64,000 nucleotides of DNA from SIG598 sp045605025 (lineage in GTDB: Bacteria; Bacillota; Clostridia; Oscillospirales; Acutalibacteraceae): assembly GCA_045605025.1 (NCBI GenBank), contig JAZUPE010000052.1, positions 1-64,000 of the forward strand, written 5' to 3'. The notes beneath the pieces were generated by a model that had not been told where the DNA came from, ran no database searches, and saw only the letters and a list, made by a program, of their open reading frames with translations. The position numbers and the translations under genes are program-made. This document shows, piece after piece, positions 8,515-16,290 of the stretch. The number at the start of each line of letters is the position of its first letter. The first letter of the stretch is position 1.

Positions 8515-9513
8515 ATGGGTTTTTCACCTGAAATATACGCCGAAGCCCGCAAACGTATCTCTCTGCTGCGTGACCGCGCCGAAGACGACGCCGCCCGCCG
8601 CCGCGAGGAATTCTACCGCGTGTGCCCCCGCTATGAGCAGCTTGCCCGGGAGCTTTCCCAGACCTGCACCCGCCTTGCCGTTGCCATCATGAAGCGTGAC
8701 GGCGAGGTCAGCGTGGAGGACTGCCGGCAGCGCAACCTCGCCATTCAGGAGGAGATGCGCGCTCTGCTGGAGCAGCACGGGCACCACAGGGACTGGCTCA
8801 AGCCGCAGTATTCCTGCCCCGTCTGCAGCGACACCGGCATCGACGACGACCGGCTGTGCGCCTGTCTGCAGGCAGAGATGCGCTCCATAGCCTTTGAGCG
8901 GCTCAACGCCGAGACCCCTCTGGCTCTCAGCACCTTTGAGAGCTTCTCGCTGGATCACTATCCCGATCGCGCCGCCGACGGCAGCATGGTCTCCCCACGC
9001 AGAGGCATGGAGATCACGCTGGAAAAATGCCGCCGCTATGCCGCGGATTTCACCCTCACCTCCCCCAGCCTGCTTCTGCAGGGCGGCGTGGGACTGGGCA
9101 AGACCCATCTCTCCCTCGCCATCGCCGGTGAGGTCATCAGAAAAGGCTACGGCGTAATCTACGGCTCGGTCAACAACCTCTTTGCCCGCATCGAGGACGA
9201 ACACTTCGGACGGGCACCAAAGGGCGACAACACCCGCGAGCTGCTGTGTCAGTGCGACCTGCTTATCCTTGACGATCTGGGCGCGGAATTCGCCACCCAG
9301 TTCACCGTCTCGGTGCTGTACGACATCGTCAACACCCGCCTGCTTCGCGGTCACCCCACCATCATCAGCACCAATCTGGACATCGACGGTCTGGAACAGA
9401 AATACACCCAGCGTGTGGTGTCCCGCATCACCGGCAGCTACCAGCGCTACCGCTTCGCCGGCAGCGACATGCGCGTGGTGCTTCGCAAGGCACGCCGAAG
9501 CGACCAGAACTGA
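8515..9513 (+). CDS. DnaC/DnaI-type AAA+ helicase loader ATPase
   Basis: The protein has 332 residues. The N-terminal third is helical and charged. A CPVCSDTG...CAC cluster near residues 100-120 looks like a zinc-binding site, as in DnaI. The AAA+ core follows, with Walker A GGVGLGKTHL, Walker B LLILDDLGAE, and a C-terminal IISTNLDIDGL sensor-1 region. It is expected to load the replicative helicase DnaB/DnaC. It lies 45 bases behind the DnaD-domain gene and is closed by a terminator. Confidence 0.9.
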   Translation: MGFSPEIYAEARKRISLLRDRAEDDAARRREEFYRVCPRYEQLARELSQTCTRLAVAIMKRDGEVSVEDCRQRNLAIQEEMRALLEQHGHHRDWLKPQYSCPVCSDTGIDDDRLCACLQAEMRSIAFERLNAETPLALSTFESFSLDHYPDRAADGSMVSPRRGMEITLEKCRRYAADFTLTSPSLLLQGGVGLGKTHLSLAIAGEVIRKGYGVIYGSVNNLFARIEDEHFGRAPKGDNTRELLCQCDLLILDDLGAEFATQFTVSVLYDIVNTRLLRGHPTIISTNLDIDGLEQKYTQRVVSRITGSYQRYRFAGSDMRVVLRKARRSDQN

Positions 9514-9532
9514 ATATCTCATGCATAACAAA

Positions 9533-9570
9533 CAGCCCCCGACCACACAGGCCGGGGGCTGAAATGTTTT
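9533..9570 (+). terminator. Terminator of the DnaD/DnaC pair
   Basis: A strong stem CAGCCCCCG/CGGGGGCTG (9533-9541 and 9553-9561) is followed a few bases later by TTTTT. The T-run is not immediate, so efficiency is uncertain. Confidence 0.6.
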
Positions 9571-9645
9571 TGGGAGATTTGGTTCAACTCAGACCGTTGA
9601 ATCAGTCGCGGAACAAATCAGATGTGATTCATTCCAAGGCTGCCA

Positions 9646-11028
9646 TTAAACAAACAGGTACTTGAGGATGAACAGAGCGGCAAGGATGCACTCGATGATG
9701 GAGATATCCTTGAACTTGAGGGAGATGGCCTTGATGAGCACGTGGGAGATGATGCCCAGGAAGATACCCTCGGAGATGCTGTAGCAGAAAGGCATGGCAG
9801 CGATGCAGATGAAGGCGGGAACAGACTCGGTAGCGTCGTCCCAGTCAATCTCCTTGACGGAGCTCATCATCAGAACGCCGACGAAGATGATAGCTGCGTT
9901 GGTGGCGGCACCGGGAACATAATTGGTCAGAGGAGCCAGAGCCAGAGCCAGCAGGAAGCAGACAGCGGTCACAACAGAAGAAAGACCGGTCTTGCCGCCG
10001 GCAGCGATACCGGAGCTGGACTCTACGAAGGTGGTGACGGTGGAAGTACCGAGAACGGCACCGGTGGTGGTGGCGATGGAGTCAGCCAGCATAGCCTTGG
10101 TCATCTCAGGCATATTGCCGTCCTCGTCCAGCATGCCGCCCTTGTTGGCAGCGCCGATGAGGGTGCCGATGGTGTCGAACATATCGACGAAGGAGAAGGA
10201 CAGAACGATGGCGCCGACAGCTACCAGACCCTCGAGGAAGCTCATGCCCTTGAACAGGCCGCTGAAGCCCTCAGTGAAGGCAACGCCGAAGGAAGTCTGA
10301 GCCCAGGTACCGAACTGAGTGCCGATCTGAGCAAGGTCGATGCTCTTGGCGGGCAGAGGATCGATACCGGTCAGGCTGCCGATGAGCCAGTACAGAGCGG
10401 AGGTGCCGACGATGCCGATGAGGATGGCACCGGGAACCTTAAAGCGGGTCAGAACAGCGATGATAACAATGCCCAGCAGAGTCATCAGAGCGCCGTAAAC
10501 GGCTTTATCACCGGTGAGGATGGCCTTGAAAGGAGCAAGGCCGACCAGAGTGCTGTCATTATTGACAACGATCTTGGAGCTCTGCAGGCCGATGAAGGCG
10601 ATGAACAGGCCGATACCGACAGAGATAGCGAATCTCAGGTTCTTGGGGATAGCTCTGACGATGGCCTGACGCAGACCAACGGCAGTGATCAGGATGAACA
10701 GAAGACCGGAGATGAATACGATTGCCAGAGCCTGAGGATAGCTGTAACCCATAGCGCCCATGACAGTGAAAGCAAAGAAAGCGTTAAGACCCATACCGGG
10801 AGCCTGTGCAAAGGGGATGTTGGCCAGCAGGCCCATCAGCAGAGTGCCGAAGAAGGCTGCCAGACAGGTGGCGACGAACACGCTGGTGTAAACTGCGGGA
10901 TCTCCGCCGGCACCGGCAGAAATCAGGTCAGGGTTGACGAAGATAATGTAGGCCATGGTGAAGAACGTGGTAAGGCCGGCAATTATTTCCGTCGTGACTT
11001 TTGCGTTCTTTTCTTTGAGCTTGAACAA
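9646..11028 (-). CDS. NCS2 family purine permease (guanine/hypoxanthine type)
   Basis: Predicted proton-coupled importer of purine bases in the inner membrane. The 460 residues form many hydrophobic segments, with signatures of the AzgA/PbuG branch: APGMGLNAFFAFTV near residue 75, FVDMFDTIGTLIG mid-protein, and ATTTGAVLGTSTVTTFVESS after it. The start is TTG with GGAGGT seven bases upstream. I looked for a purine riboswitch in the leader and did not find its conserved loops. The gene stands alone. Confidence 0.92.
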   Translation of the reverse strand: MFKLKEKNAKVTTEIIAGLTTFFTMAYIIFVNPDLISAGAGGDPAVYTSVFVATCLAAFFGTLLMGLLANIPFAQAPGMGLNAFFAFTVMGAMGYSYPQALAIVFISGLLFILITAVGLRQAIVRAIPKNLRFAISVGIGLFIAFIGLQSSKIVVNNDSTLVGLAPFKAILTGDKAVYGALMTLLGIVIIAVLTRFKVPGAILIGIVGTSALYWLIGSLTGIDPLPAKSIDLAQIGTQFGTWAQTSFGVAFTEGFSGLFKGMSFLEGLVAVGAIVLSFSFVDMFDTIGTLIGAANKGGMLDEDGNMPEMTKAMLADSIATTTGAVLGTSTVTTFVESSSGIAAGGKTGLSSVVTAVCFLLALALAPLTNYVPGAATNAAIIFVGVLMMSSVKEIDWDDATESVPAFICIAAMPFCYSISEGIFLGIISHVLIKAISLKFKDISIIECILAALFILKYLFV

Positions 11029-11385
11029 CTTGATTACCTCCTAAATTTTTCAGGCTTCCGAACAGCCCTGTTTTTTCGCTGTAAACCGATAAAACTCCGT
11101 TGAATGAAAATTGCCGATTCGCTACAGGCCTTTTGCAAGTCTCGAATCAGCAGAACCGGAATTTTCAGTCGACGGAATCCGACCGGAAACAACGCACTTT
11201 TAGCATAGCGAAAACCGAATCCGATGTCAAGAATATGTGATGATTTTTCTGTTCGTCACAATGACGGTATGTAACGCCCGTATACAGTTCAATTTTCACA
11301 AAATCTTAACACTTCACTGTTTTCGGCAGTGTGCGGAAACGGGAAAATTCCCCGTCGCTGCCGCATTTTTCCTGATTTCCCGATA
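11029..11385. other. Spacer without genes upstream of the purine permease
   Basis: About 360 bases separate the permease start from the mazF terminator. No credible reading frame, RNA gene or known riboswitch is seen. It contains AT-rich stretches that probably hold the permease promoter, but I could not assign -35 and -10 boxes with confidence. Confidence 0.5.
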
Positions 11386-11433
11386 AAACGGAACAGGCGG
11401 TGTGCGGAAGGATCACTTCACCCGCACGCCGCC
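11386..11433 (-). terminator. Likely terminator of mazF
   Basis: A 12-bp near-perfect stem GGCGGTGTGCGG/CCGCACGCCGCC (11396-11407 and 11422-11433, one G-T pair) is followed on the minus strand by CGTTTTAT. The T-run is short. Confidence 0.55.
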
Positions 11434-11442
11434 GTTATTATA

Positions 11443-11820
11443 TCAGTTGGCCTCTCTGATGCCGCCGGTACCCGCCAGCCCGAGGCTGATGGATATTGCT
11501 CTGTCCACCTTGTCCATGACGCTTTCGTCCAGCCGGCCCATGCACTCCTTGAGCCGCCGCTTGTCGAGGGTGCGCACCTGCTCGAGCAGCACCACCGAAT
11601 CCTTGTGCAGCCCGCACTGGGGGGAGTTGAGGCGGATGTGTGTGGGCAGGCGGGATTTGTCGGTCTGGCTGGTGATGGCGGCGGCTATGACCGTGGGGCT
11701 GAACCGGTTGCCTACATCGTTCTGCACGATAAGTACCGGTCTTATCCCTCCCTGCTCGCTGCCAACCACCGGACTGAGGTCGGCGTAATATATATCTCCC
11801 CGTCTGACGTTCATTATCAT
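11443..11820 (-). CDS. MazF/NdoA-type toxin endoribonuclease without a visible antitoxin
   Basis: The protein has about 125 residues of the PemK/MazF fold: it opens with VRRGDIYYADLSPVVGSEQG, then RPVLIVQND, and further on VVLLEQVRTLDKRRL. Family members cut single-stranded mRNA at short motifs. I choose the ATG at 11820 because GGAG lies six bases before it; an ATG at 11832 would overlap that site. No antitoxin reading frame precedes it (11821-12109 has none), unlike B. subtilis where ndoAI is directly upstream. The protein is either an orphan or is controlled from elsewhere. Confidence 0.88.
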   Translation of the reverse strand: MIMNVRRGDIYYADLSPVVGSEQGGIRPVLIVQNDVGNRFSPTVIAAAITSQTDKSRLPTHIRLNSPQCGLHKDSVVLLEQVRTLDKRRLKECMGRLDESVMDKVDRAISISLGLAGTGGIREAN

Positions 11821-12045
11821 ATCACTCTCCATGTATTCTGTCGTTCCTGTTGCGGCGAAGGCTCGCCTGTCAATATAATTTCCGTCAAATAAGCAAAATA
11901 AACGCGCAAAGGCAAATTAGACCTCCGTCTTTATCTTTCTGTCCTGTATATAATATTCAAGCCGCTCACCGCGGTTGCACACCGGCGCGTTCCGTCTGTC
12001 AGGTGATGCTCCGGTGAAAATAATGTCTTTTGGCGATTAAAATGT

Positions 12046-12074
12046 TTGCAATCCGGCACATAATTGTGTATACT
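12046..12074 (+). promoter_or_regulatory. Promoter of the Lrp-family regulator gene
   Basis: TTGCAA (12046-12051) and TATACT (12069-12074) are separated by 17 bases, close to the SigA consensus, and lie about 35 bases before the start codon. Confidence 0.75.
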
Positions 12075-12109
12075 GAATTTTAATAGTTAAAAAAAGGAGT
12101 GATTTCGTT

Positions 12110-12592
12110 ATGAAAACCATACTCGATCTTCTGACCGAAAACCCTCGTCTGAGCAACCACGACATCGCCGTCATGCTGAATATGGACGAAGCAGCCGTTG
12201 ACGCCGAGATTGCCCGTCTGGAAAAGGAAGGCATCATCCGCGGCTACCGCACCGTTGTCGACTGGTCCAAGGTCGGCCAGAAAGACTCGGTCATCGCACT
12301 CATCGAGCTGAAGGTCACACCCCGCCGCGACACCGGCTTTGACGAAATCGCCGAGGAGATTCTCGCCTTTGACGAGGTGGACAGCATCCATCTGATGAGC
12401 GGCGCCTATGACTTTGCGGTCTATGTAACCGGACGCACCATTCAGGACATCGCCATGTTTGTTGCCCGCCGTCTTTCCACCATAGAATCCGTTATGTCCA
12501 CCGCCACGCACTTTGTACTCAGGAAGTACAAGGACAACGGCGTTCTTCTCGTTGACAGCGAGGAGGACGAAAGGAGGATCGACCTCCTGTGA
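12110..12592 (+). CDS. Lrp/AsnC family transcriptional regulator
   Basis: The protein has 160 residues: an N-terminal helix-turn-helix (LTENPRLSNHDIAVMLNM, then VDAEIARLEKEGIIRGY) and a C-terminal RAM ligand-binding domain (VIALIELKVTPRRDTGF...YDFAVYVTGRT). Such proteins sense amino acids and regulate their metabolism. An AAAAAGGAG site precedes the ATG. The stop overlaps the aminotransferase start, so regulator and enzyme are coupled. The natural hypothesis is control of this operon in response to an amino acid. Confidence 0.92.
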   Translation: MKTILDLLTENPRLSNHDIAVMLNMDEAAVDAEIARLEKEGIIRGYRTVVDWSKVGQKDSVIALIELKVTPRRDTGFDEIAEEILAFDEVDSIHLMSGAYDFAVYVTGRTIQDIAMFVARRLSTIESVMSTATHFVLRKYKDNGVLLVDSEEDERRIDLL

Positions 12593-13761
12593 TGGACTAT
12601 GAATCCCTGCTTAACCAGTGCGCCTATAATCTCAAGCCCTCGGGCATAAGAAAATTCTTTGACATCGCCGCCGAGATGGACGACGTCATCTCCCTGTCGG
12701 TGGGAGAGCCCGACTTCAAGACCCCGTGGCACGTGCGCGAGGTGGGCATTGAAACTCTCAACAAGGGCCGCACCCAGTATTCCCCCAACCGCGGCTTTAC
12801 CGATCTTCTGGTGGAGATCAGCCGCTACGCCGAGCGCCGCTTCGGTCTTAAGTATGATCCGAAAACCGAGGTGCTGGTGACCGTCGGCGGCTCGGAGGCC
12901 ATCGACCTGTGCTTCCGCGCTCTGCTCAATCCCGGCGACGAGGTGCTCATTCCCGAACCCTGCTTTGTGTGCTATGAGCCTCTGGCAGCGATTGCCGGCG
13001 GCGTTCCCGTGCCTGTGGTCACAAAGGTGGAGGACGAATTCCGCCTGACCGCCGAACAGCTTCGCGCCGCCATCACCGAGCGCACCAAGATCGTCATTCT
13101 CCCCTTCCCCAACAATCCCACCGGCGCGGTCATGCGCCGCGAGCACCTTGAGGCCATCGCCGATGTTCTGCGCGGCACCGACATCATGGTGCTTTCCGAC
13201 GAGATATACTGCGAGCTGACCTACGGCGAGGAACGCCATGTTTCCATTGCCGAGCTGCCCGGAATGCGCGAGCGCACCATCGTGGTCAACGGATTTTCCA
13301 AATCCTACGCCATGACCGGCTGGCGTCTGGGCTACGCCATGGGTCCCGCGCCCGTGCTTGCCATCATGACCAAGCTGCACCAGTACGCGGTCATGTGCGC
13401 CCCCTCCACCGCCCAGTTCGCCGCCATCGACGCTCTGCGCAACGGTGACGAGGACGTTGCCCGCATGCGCAGCGAATACGATATGCGCCGCCGCTTCATT
13501 GTGGACGGCTTCCGCGAGATGGGCTTTGAGTGCTTCATGCCCGAAGGCGCGTTCTACATCTTCCCCTCCATCCGTCACACCGGACTGAGCTCCGGCGAGT
13601 TCTGCGAGCGTCTGCTGCGCTCCAAGCACGTGGCGGTGGTTCCCGGCTCGGCCTTTGGCGACTCGGGCGAGGGCTTTATCCGCGTGTCCTACTCCTACTC
13701 GGTCAAGCACATCACCGAAGCCCTGCACAGAATCAAAGTCTTTGTGTCCGAGGAGCTGTAA
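12589..13761 (+). CDS. Class I/II pyridoxal-phosphate aminotransferase
   Basis: The protein has 390 residues of the aspartate-aminotransferase fold type I. The PLP-binding Lys is in NGFSKSYAMTGWRLGYA near residue 237. LSVGEPDFKTPWHV opens the substrate site, and FPNNPTGAV and LSDEIYCELTYG carry the Asn and Asp/Tyr that contact PLP. Substrate is uncertain (aspartate, alanine or aromatic). The GTG at 12589 overlaps the preceding stop; ATG at 12592 is an equally possible start. AAGGAGG lies 11 to 14 bases upstream. Linked with an Lrp regulator. Confidence 0.92.
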   Translation: MMDYESLLNQCAYNLKPSGIRKFFDIAAEMDDVISLSVGEPDFKTPWHVREVGIETLNKGRTQYSPNRGFTDLLVEISRYAERRFGLKYDPKTEVLVTVGGSEAIDLCFRALLNPGDEVLIPEPCFVCYEPLAAIAGGVPVPVVTKVEDEFRLTAEQLRAAITERTKIVILPFPNNPTGAVMRREHLEAIADVLRGTDIMVLSDEIYCELTYGEERHVSIAELPGMRERTIVVNGFSKSYAMTGWRLGYAMGPAPVLAIMTKLHQYAVMCAPSTAQFAAIDALRNGDEDVARMRSEYDMRRRFIVDGFREMGFECFMPEGAFYIFPSIRHTGLSSGEFCERLLRSKHVAVVPGSAFGDSGEGFIRVSYSYSVKHITEALHRIKVFVSEEL

Positions 13762-13810
13762 AGCACTCCGGTTTACACTACCCATCCCAACCGAAGGGAG
13801 GCTCATTCCG

Positions 13811-15013
13811 ATGGAACAGCCCGCCGCGGCCGTGATTAACCGCGCAACGGATTTTTCCGACCGCAGAGTGTGCGTCGCCCCCTGCGACAGCTACGACATC
13901 GACCGTCTGGACGCCATCATCGAAGAACAGTGCAGCGTTCTCGGTCTTTCCGATTACATCACCCCGGGCTGCTCGGTGGTCATCAAGCCCAATCTGGTCA
14001 TCAAGCGCAGACCGGAGGAGGCCACCACCACCCACCCCGAGGTTGTCGCCGCCGTAATCCGCGCGGTCAAACGCCGCGGAGCCGGCAGCGTGACCATCGC
14101 TGAAAGCTCCGGCGGTCTTTACAACAAGGCGGTCATGTCTGCCATCTACCAGACCTGCGGCATCACCGAAATCTGTACCCGTGAAGGCGCTGAGCTTAAC
14201 ACCACCGATTTCACCTCTGTGCCCCTCACTCACCCCGACGCGGTGATGTGCCACCAGTTCGGCGTGATCACTCCGGTGGTCAACGCCGATGTGCTGATAA
14301 ACATCGCCAAGCTCAAGACCCACTGCATGACCGGTCTTTCCGGCGCGGTGAAGAATCTTTTCGGCTGCATGCCCGGTCTTAGCAAGCCGGAGATGCACTG
14401 CCAGTATCCGGACAAATCCGACTTCCAGCAGATGCTGGTGGATCTTTGCACCCTTGTGCGCCCCCAGCTTTCCTTTATCGATGCCATCGACTGCATGGAG
14501 GGCGACGGTCCTTCCGGCGGCACGCCCCGGTTCATGGGCGCGGTCATCGGCGGACGCAATCCCTTCGCCATGGACATCGTCGCCTGCGCGCTTATCAACA
14601 TGAAGCCGGACAAGGTGTTCATGCTGCGCCACGGCATGGAGCGGGGTCTTTCCCCCGCCTGCCTTGAGGAAGTGGAGCTGCACGGCTCCATCGACGGGCT
14701 GGTGGTCAGCGATTTCCGCCACCCCCGCTCCAAGGACACCGATTTTCTCGATTTCCTGCCGAAATTCCTGCGCCCCGCCGGACGCAGGGTGGAGGGTCTG
14801 CTCTCCCCCCGCCCGGTCATCAGGCGCAAAAAATGCGTCGGCTGCGGCAAATGCGCTGAATCCTGCCCACAGCATACCATAACCATTGCGAATAAAAAGG
14901 CAGAAATTGACTACTCGAAATGTATCAAATGTTATTGCTGCCACGAAATGTGTCCCGTGAGGGCCATCGACGTGAAGCGAAAGTTCATATTCAACTACGA
15001 CCGGAAAAAGTAA
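13811..15013 (+). CDS. DUF362 domain protein with two C-terminal 4Fe-4S ferredoxin motifs
   Basis: The protein has 400 residues. The DUF362 part occupies about 1-330 (IKPNLVIKRRPEEATTTHPE, then NIAKLKTHCMTGLSGAVKN), and the C-terminus has two cluster motifs, CVGCGKCAESCP and CIKCYCCHEMCP (about 342-380). The role of DUF362 is not settled; the clusters suggest an electron-transfer or Fe-S-dependent activity. The ATG at 13811 follows GAAGGGAGG. A longer in-frame reading back to 13655 would overlap the aminotransferase and is not credible. It sits between the aminotransferase and ispE. Confidence 0.88.
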   Translation: MEQPAAAVINRATDFSDRRVCVAPCDSYDIDRLDAIIEEQCSVLGLSDYITPGCSVVIKPNLVIKRRPEEATTTHPEVVAAVIRAVKRRGAGSVTIAESSGGLYNKAVMSAIYQTCGITEICTREGAELNTTDFTSVPLTHPDAVMCHQFGVITPVVNADVLINIAKLKTHCMTGLSGAVKNLFGCMPGLSKPEMHCQYPDKSDFQQMLVDLCTLVRPQLSFIDAIDCMEGDGPSGGTPRFMGAVIGGRNPFAMDIVACALINMKPDKVFMLRHGMERGLSPACLEEVELHGSIDGLVVSDFRHPRSKDTDFLDFLPKFLRPAGRRVEGLLSPRPVIRRKKCVGCGKCAESCPQHTITIANKKAEIDYSKCIKCYCCHEMCPVRAIDVKRKFIFNYDRKK

Positions 15014-15043
15014 CGGCAACGTAATCAGGAGGAACCGTCTGAA

Positions 15044-15922
15044 ATGAAAGCAACCGTCAGGGCTAACGCCAAGCTCAACCTCTCTCTGGACATCGTCGGC
15101 AAACGGGACGACGATTACCACTTGCTTGAGTCTGTTATGCAGTCCGTGTCCCTTTGCGACACCGTAACCGTGAAGCTGGGCACCGATGAGGGGGATATCA
15201 CCGTATCCACCGGAAGCAGCTGCATAGCAGACGACCACACCAACACCGCCTATCGCGCGGCAGCGGCATTCTTTGACTACACCGGCATCAGCAATCCCGG
15301 CGTGAACGTCCGCATAAAGAAGGTCATCCCCGCTCAGGCGGGACTGGCAGGCGGAAGCGCCGACGCCGCGGCAGTCATCGTCGCCCTCGACCGGCTGCTC
15401 AACACCCGCCTCGAGCCGGAGCAGCTGTGCGACATCGGCGAACGGGTGGGTGCCGACGTGCCCTTCTGCATCATGGGCGGAACCATGCTTGCCCGCGGCA
15501 CCGGCAACATTCTCGCGCCTCTCCCCGACCTGCCCGACTGCCATATCCTCATCTGCAAGCCGGAGGTCTCCGTCTCCACCGCGGCAGCCTACCACGCCAT
15601 CGACGAGCAGGGACTGGTTTCCCCCGCCGAATGTTCCGAGGATATCAGCGAAGCCATCTGCGGCAGCGATCTTGAAGGCGTGGCAAAGCACCTGCGCAAC
15701 ATCTTTGAGCGTGTGATGGATATCCCCGAGGTCGCTTCCATCAAGGAGCGCATGGTACGCAGCGGCGCGTTGGGTGCCTGCATGACCGGCAGCGGTTCGG
15801 CTGTGTTCGGCATCTTTGACGACAGCGACAAGGCCGAGGACTGTGCCGCCGAGCTGCGCCGTGAATACGACGACGTTTTCCTCACCGAACCGGTTTCCAG
15901 CGGCTGTGAGATTGACGACTGA
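15044..15922 (+). CDS. ispE: 4-diphosphocytidyl-2-C-methyl-D-erythritol kinase
   Basis: This GHMP-family kinase phosphorylates the 2-hydroxyl of CDP-ME in the MEP route to isoprenoids. The protein has 292 residues with an N-terminal ANAKLNLSLDIVGKR start typical for IspE, the ATP-binding PAQAGLAGGSADAAA motif near residues 97-111, and the C-terminal GACMTGSGSAVFGIF motif 3. AGGAGG precedes the ATG. IspF, the next-but-one enzyme of the same pathway, is encoded at 32345-32818. A terminator follows. Confidence 0.95.
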   Translation: MKATVRANAKLNLSLDIVGKRDDDYHLLESVMQSVSLCDTVTVKLGTDEGDITVSTGSSCIADDHTNTAYRAAAAFFDYTGISNPGVNVRIKKVIPAQAGLAGGSADAAAVIVALDRLLNTRLEPEQLCDIGERVGADVPFCIMGGTMLARGTGNILAPLPDLPDCHILICKPEVSVSTAAAYHAIDEQGLVSPAECSEDISEAICGSDLEGVAKHLRNIFERVMDIPEVASIKERMVRSGALGACMTGSGSAVFGIFDDSDKAEDCAAELRREYDDVFLTEPVSSGCEIDD

Positions 15923-15951
15923 GCCGCAAAAATCCACATGCAACAGAAAAG

Positions 15952-15981
15952 CCGGGAGCTGCGATAAGCTCCCGGTTTTTT
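15952..15981 (+). terminator. Terminator of the Lrp-to-ispE operon
   Basis: A perfect 9-bp stem CCGGGAGCT/AGCTCCCGG with a six-base loop is followed by TTTTTT. Confidence 0.92.
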
Positions 15982-16042
15982 GCCGCCGTGGGGCAGGCGC
16001 CTCCGCTGTGCGGTCTGCGTTCTGCCCTTTGGAATCAGAGAA

Positions 16043-16078
16043 AAAAAGAACCCTTACCGGATTCGGTAAGGGTTTTTT
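16043..16078 (-). terminator. Bidirectional terminator behind tRNA-Gly
   Basis: The stem CCCTTACCG/CGGTAAGGG is flanked by an A-rich run on the left and T7 on the right, so it terminates the minus-strand tRNA gene and any residual plus-strand transcription from ispE. Confidence 0.85.
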
Positions 16079-16080
16079 TG

Positions 16081-16156
16081 TGGAGCGGAATACGAGGCTC
16101 GAACTCGCTACCTCCACCTTGGCAAGGTGGCGCTCTACCAGATGAGCTAATTCCGC
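16081..16156 (-). tRNA. tRNA-Gly (anticodon GCC)
   Basis: The cloverleaf is visible on the minus strand: acceptor GCGGAAT pairing with ATTCCGC, a D arm with AGCTCATCTGGTAGAGC, the anticodon stem-loop CCACC-TTGCCAA-GGTGG giving anticodon GCC, and a T arm with GTTCGAGCC. The CCA end is encoded (16081-16083 as TGG on the plus strand). It has a perfect consensus promoter and its own terminator. Confidence 0.96.
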
Positions 16157-16185
16157 AAGTGGTTGTGTTTCATTCAACGTGTGAT

Positions 16186-16214
16186 ATTATAGCAAAGCGT
16201 GACGCAAATGTCAA
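16186..16214 (-). promoter_or_regulatory. Consensus promoter of tRNA-Gly
   Basis: On the minus strand TTGACA (16209-16214) and TATAAT (16186-16191) are separated by exactly 17 bases. This is a perfect SigA-type promoter, about 30 bases before the tRNA 5' end. Confidence 0.9.
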
Positions 16215-16245
16215 CCCCCTTTTTTGTCTTTTTTCGTGATTTTTT

Positions 16246-16283
16246 CCGGCGGGTGTCAATGCACGCGCGAAAACACCCGCCGG
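16246..16283 (-). other. Strong hairpin at the end of the alpha-galactosidase gene
   Basis: An 11-bp perfect inverted repeat CCGGCGGGTGT/ACACCCGCCGG begins 8 bases after the alpha-galactosidase stop. On the minus strand it is followed by A-rich, not T-rich, sequence, so it is not a canonical intrinsic terminator. It may protect the mRNA 3' end. Confidence 0.5.
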
Positions 16284-16290
16284 TTATGAT

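Noticed and set aside
7369..9513. Reading the DnaD/DnaC pair as a prophage replication module
   Set aside because: No integrase, repressor, terminase or other phage gene is nearby, and Firmicutes chromosomes commonly carry this pair.
9742..11103. A 453-codon plus-strand frame opposite the purine permease
   Set aside because: Antisense to a clear NCS2 permease; composition is Gly/Asp/Gln-rich without any fold pattern.
11029..11330. Possible purine riboswitch upstream of the NCS2 permease
   Set aside because: The conserved three-way-junction and loop sequences of the purine aptamer are not present on the minus strand.
11821..12109. Possible antitoxin gene upstream of mazF
   Set aside because: No frame with a start, ribosome site and adequate length is seen on either strand.
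13778..16177. A 799-codon open frame on the minus strand opposite the DUF362 and ispE genes
   Set aside because: It is antisense to two well-supported genes and runs through tRNA-Gly; its length reflects GC-rich codon bias, and its protein has low-complexity His/Gly/Ala composition.
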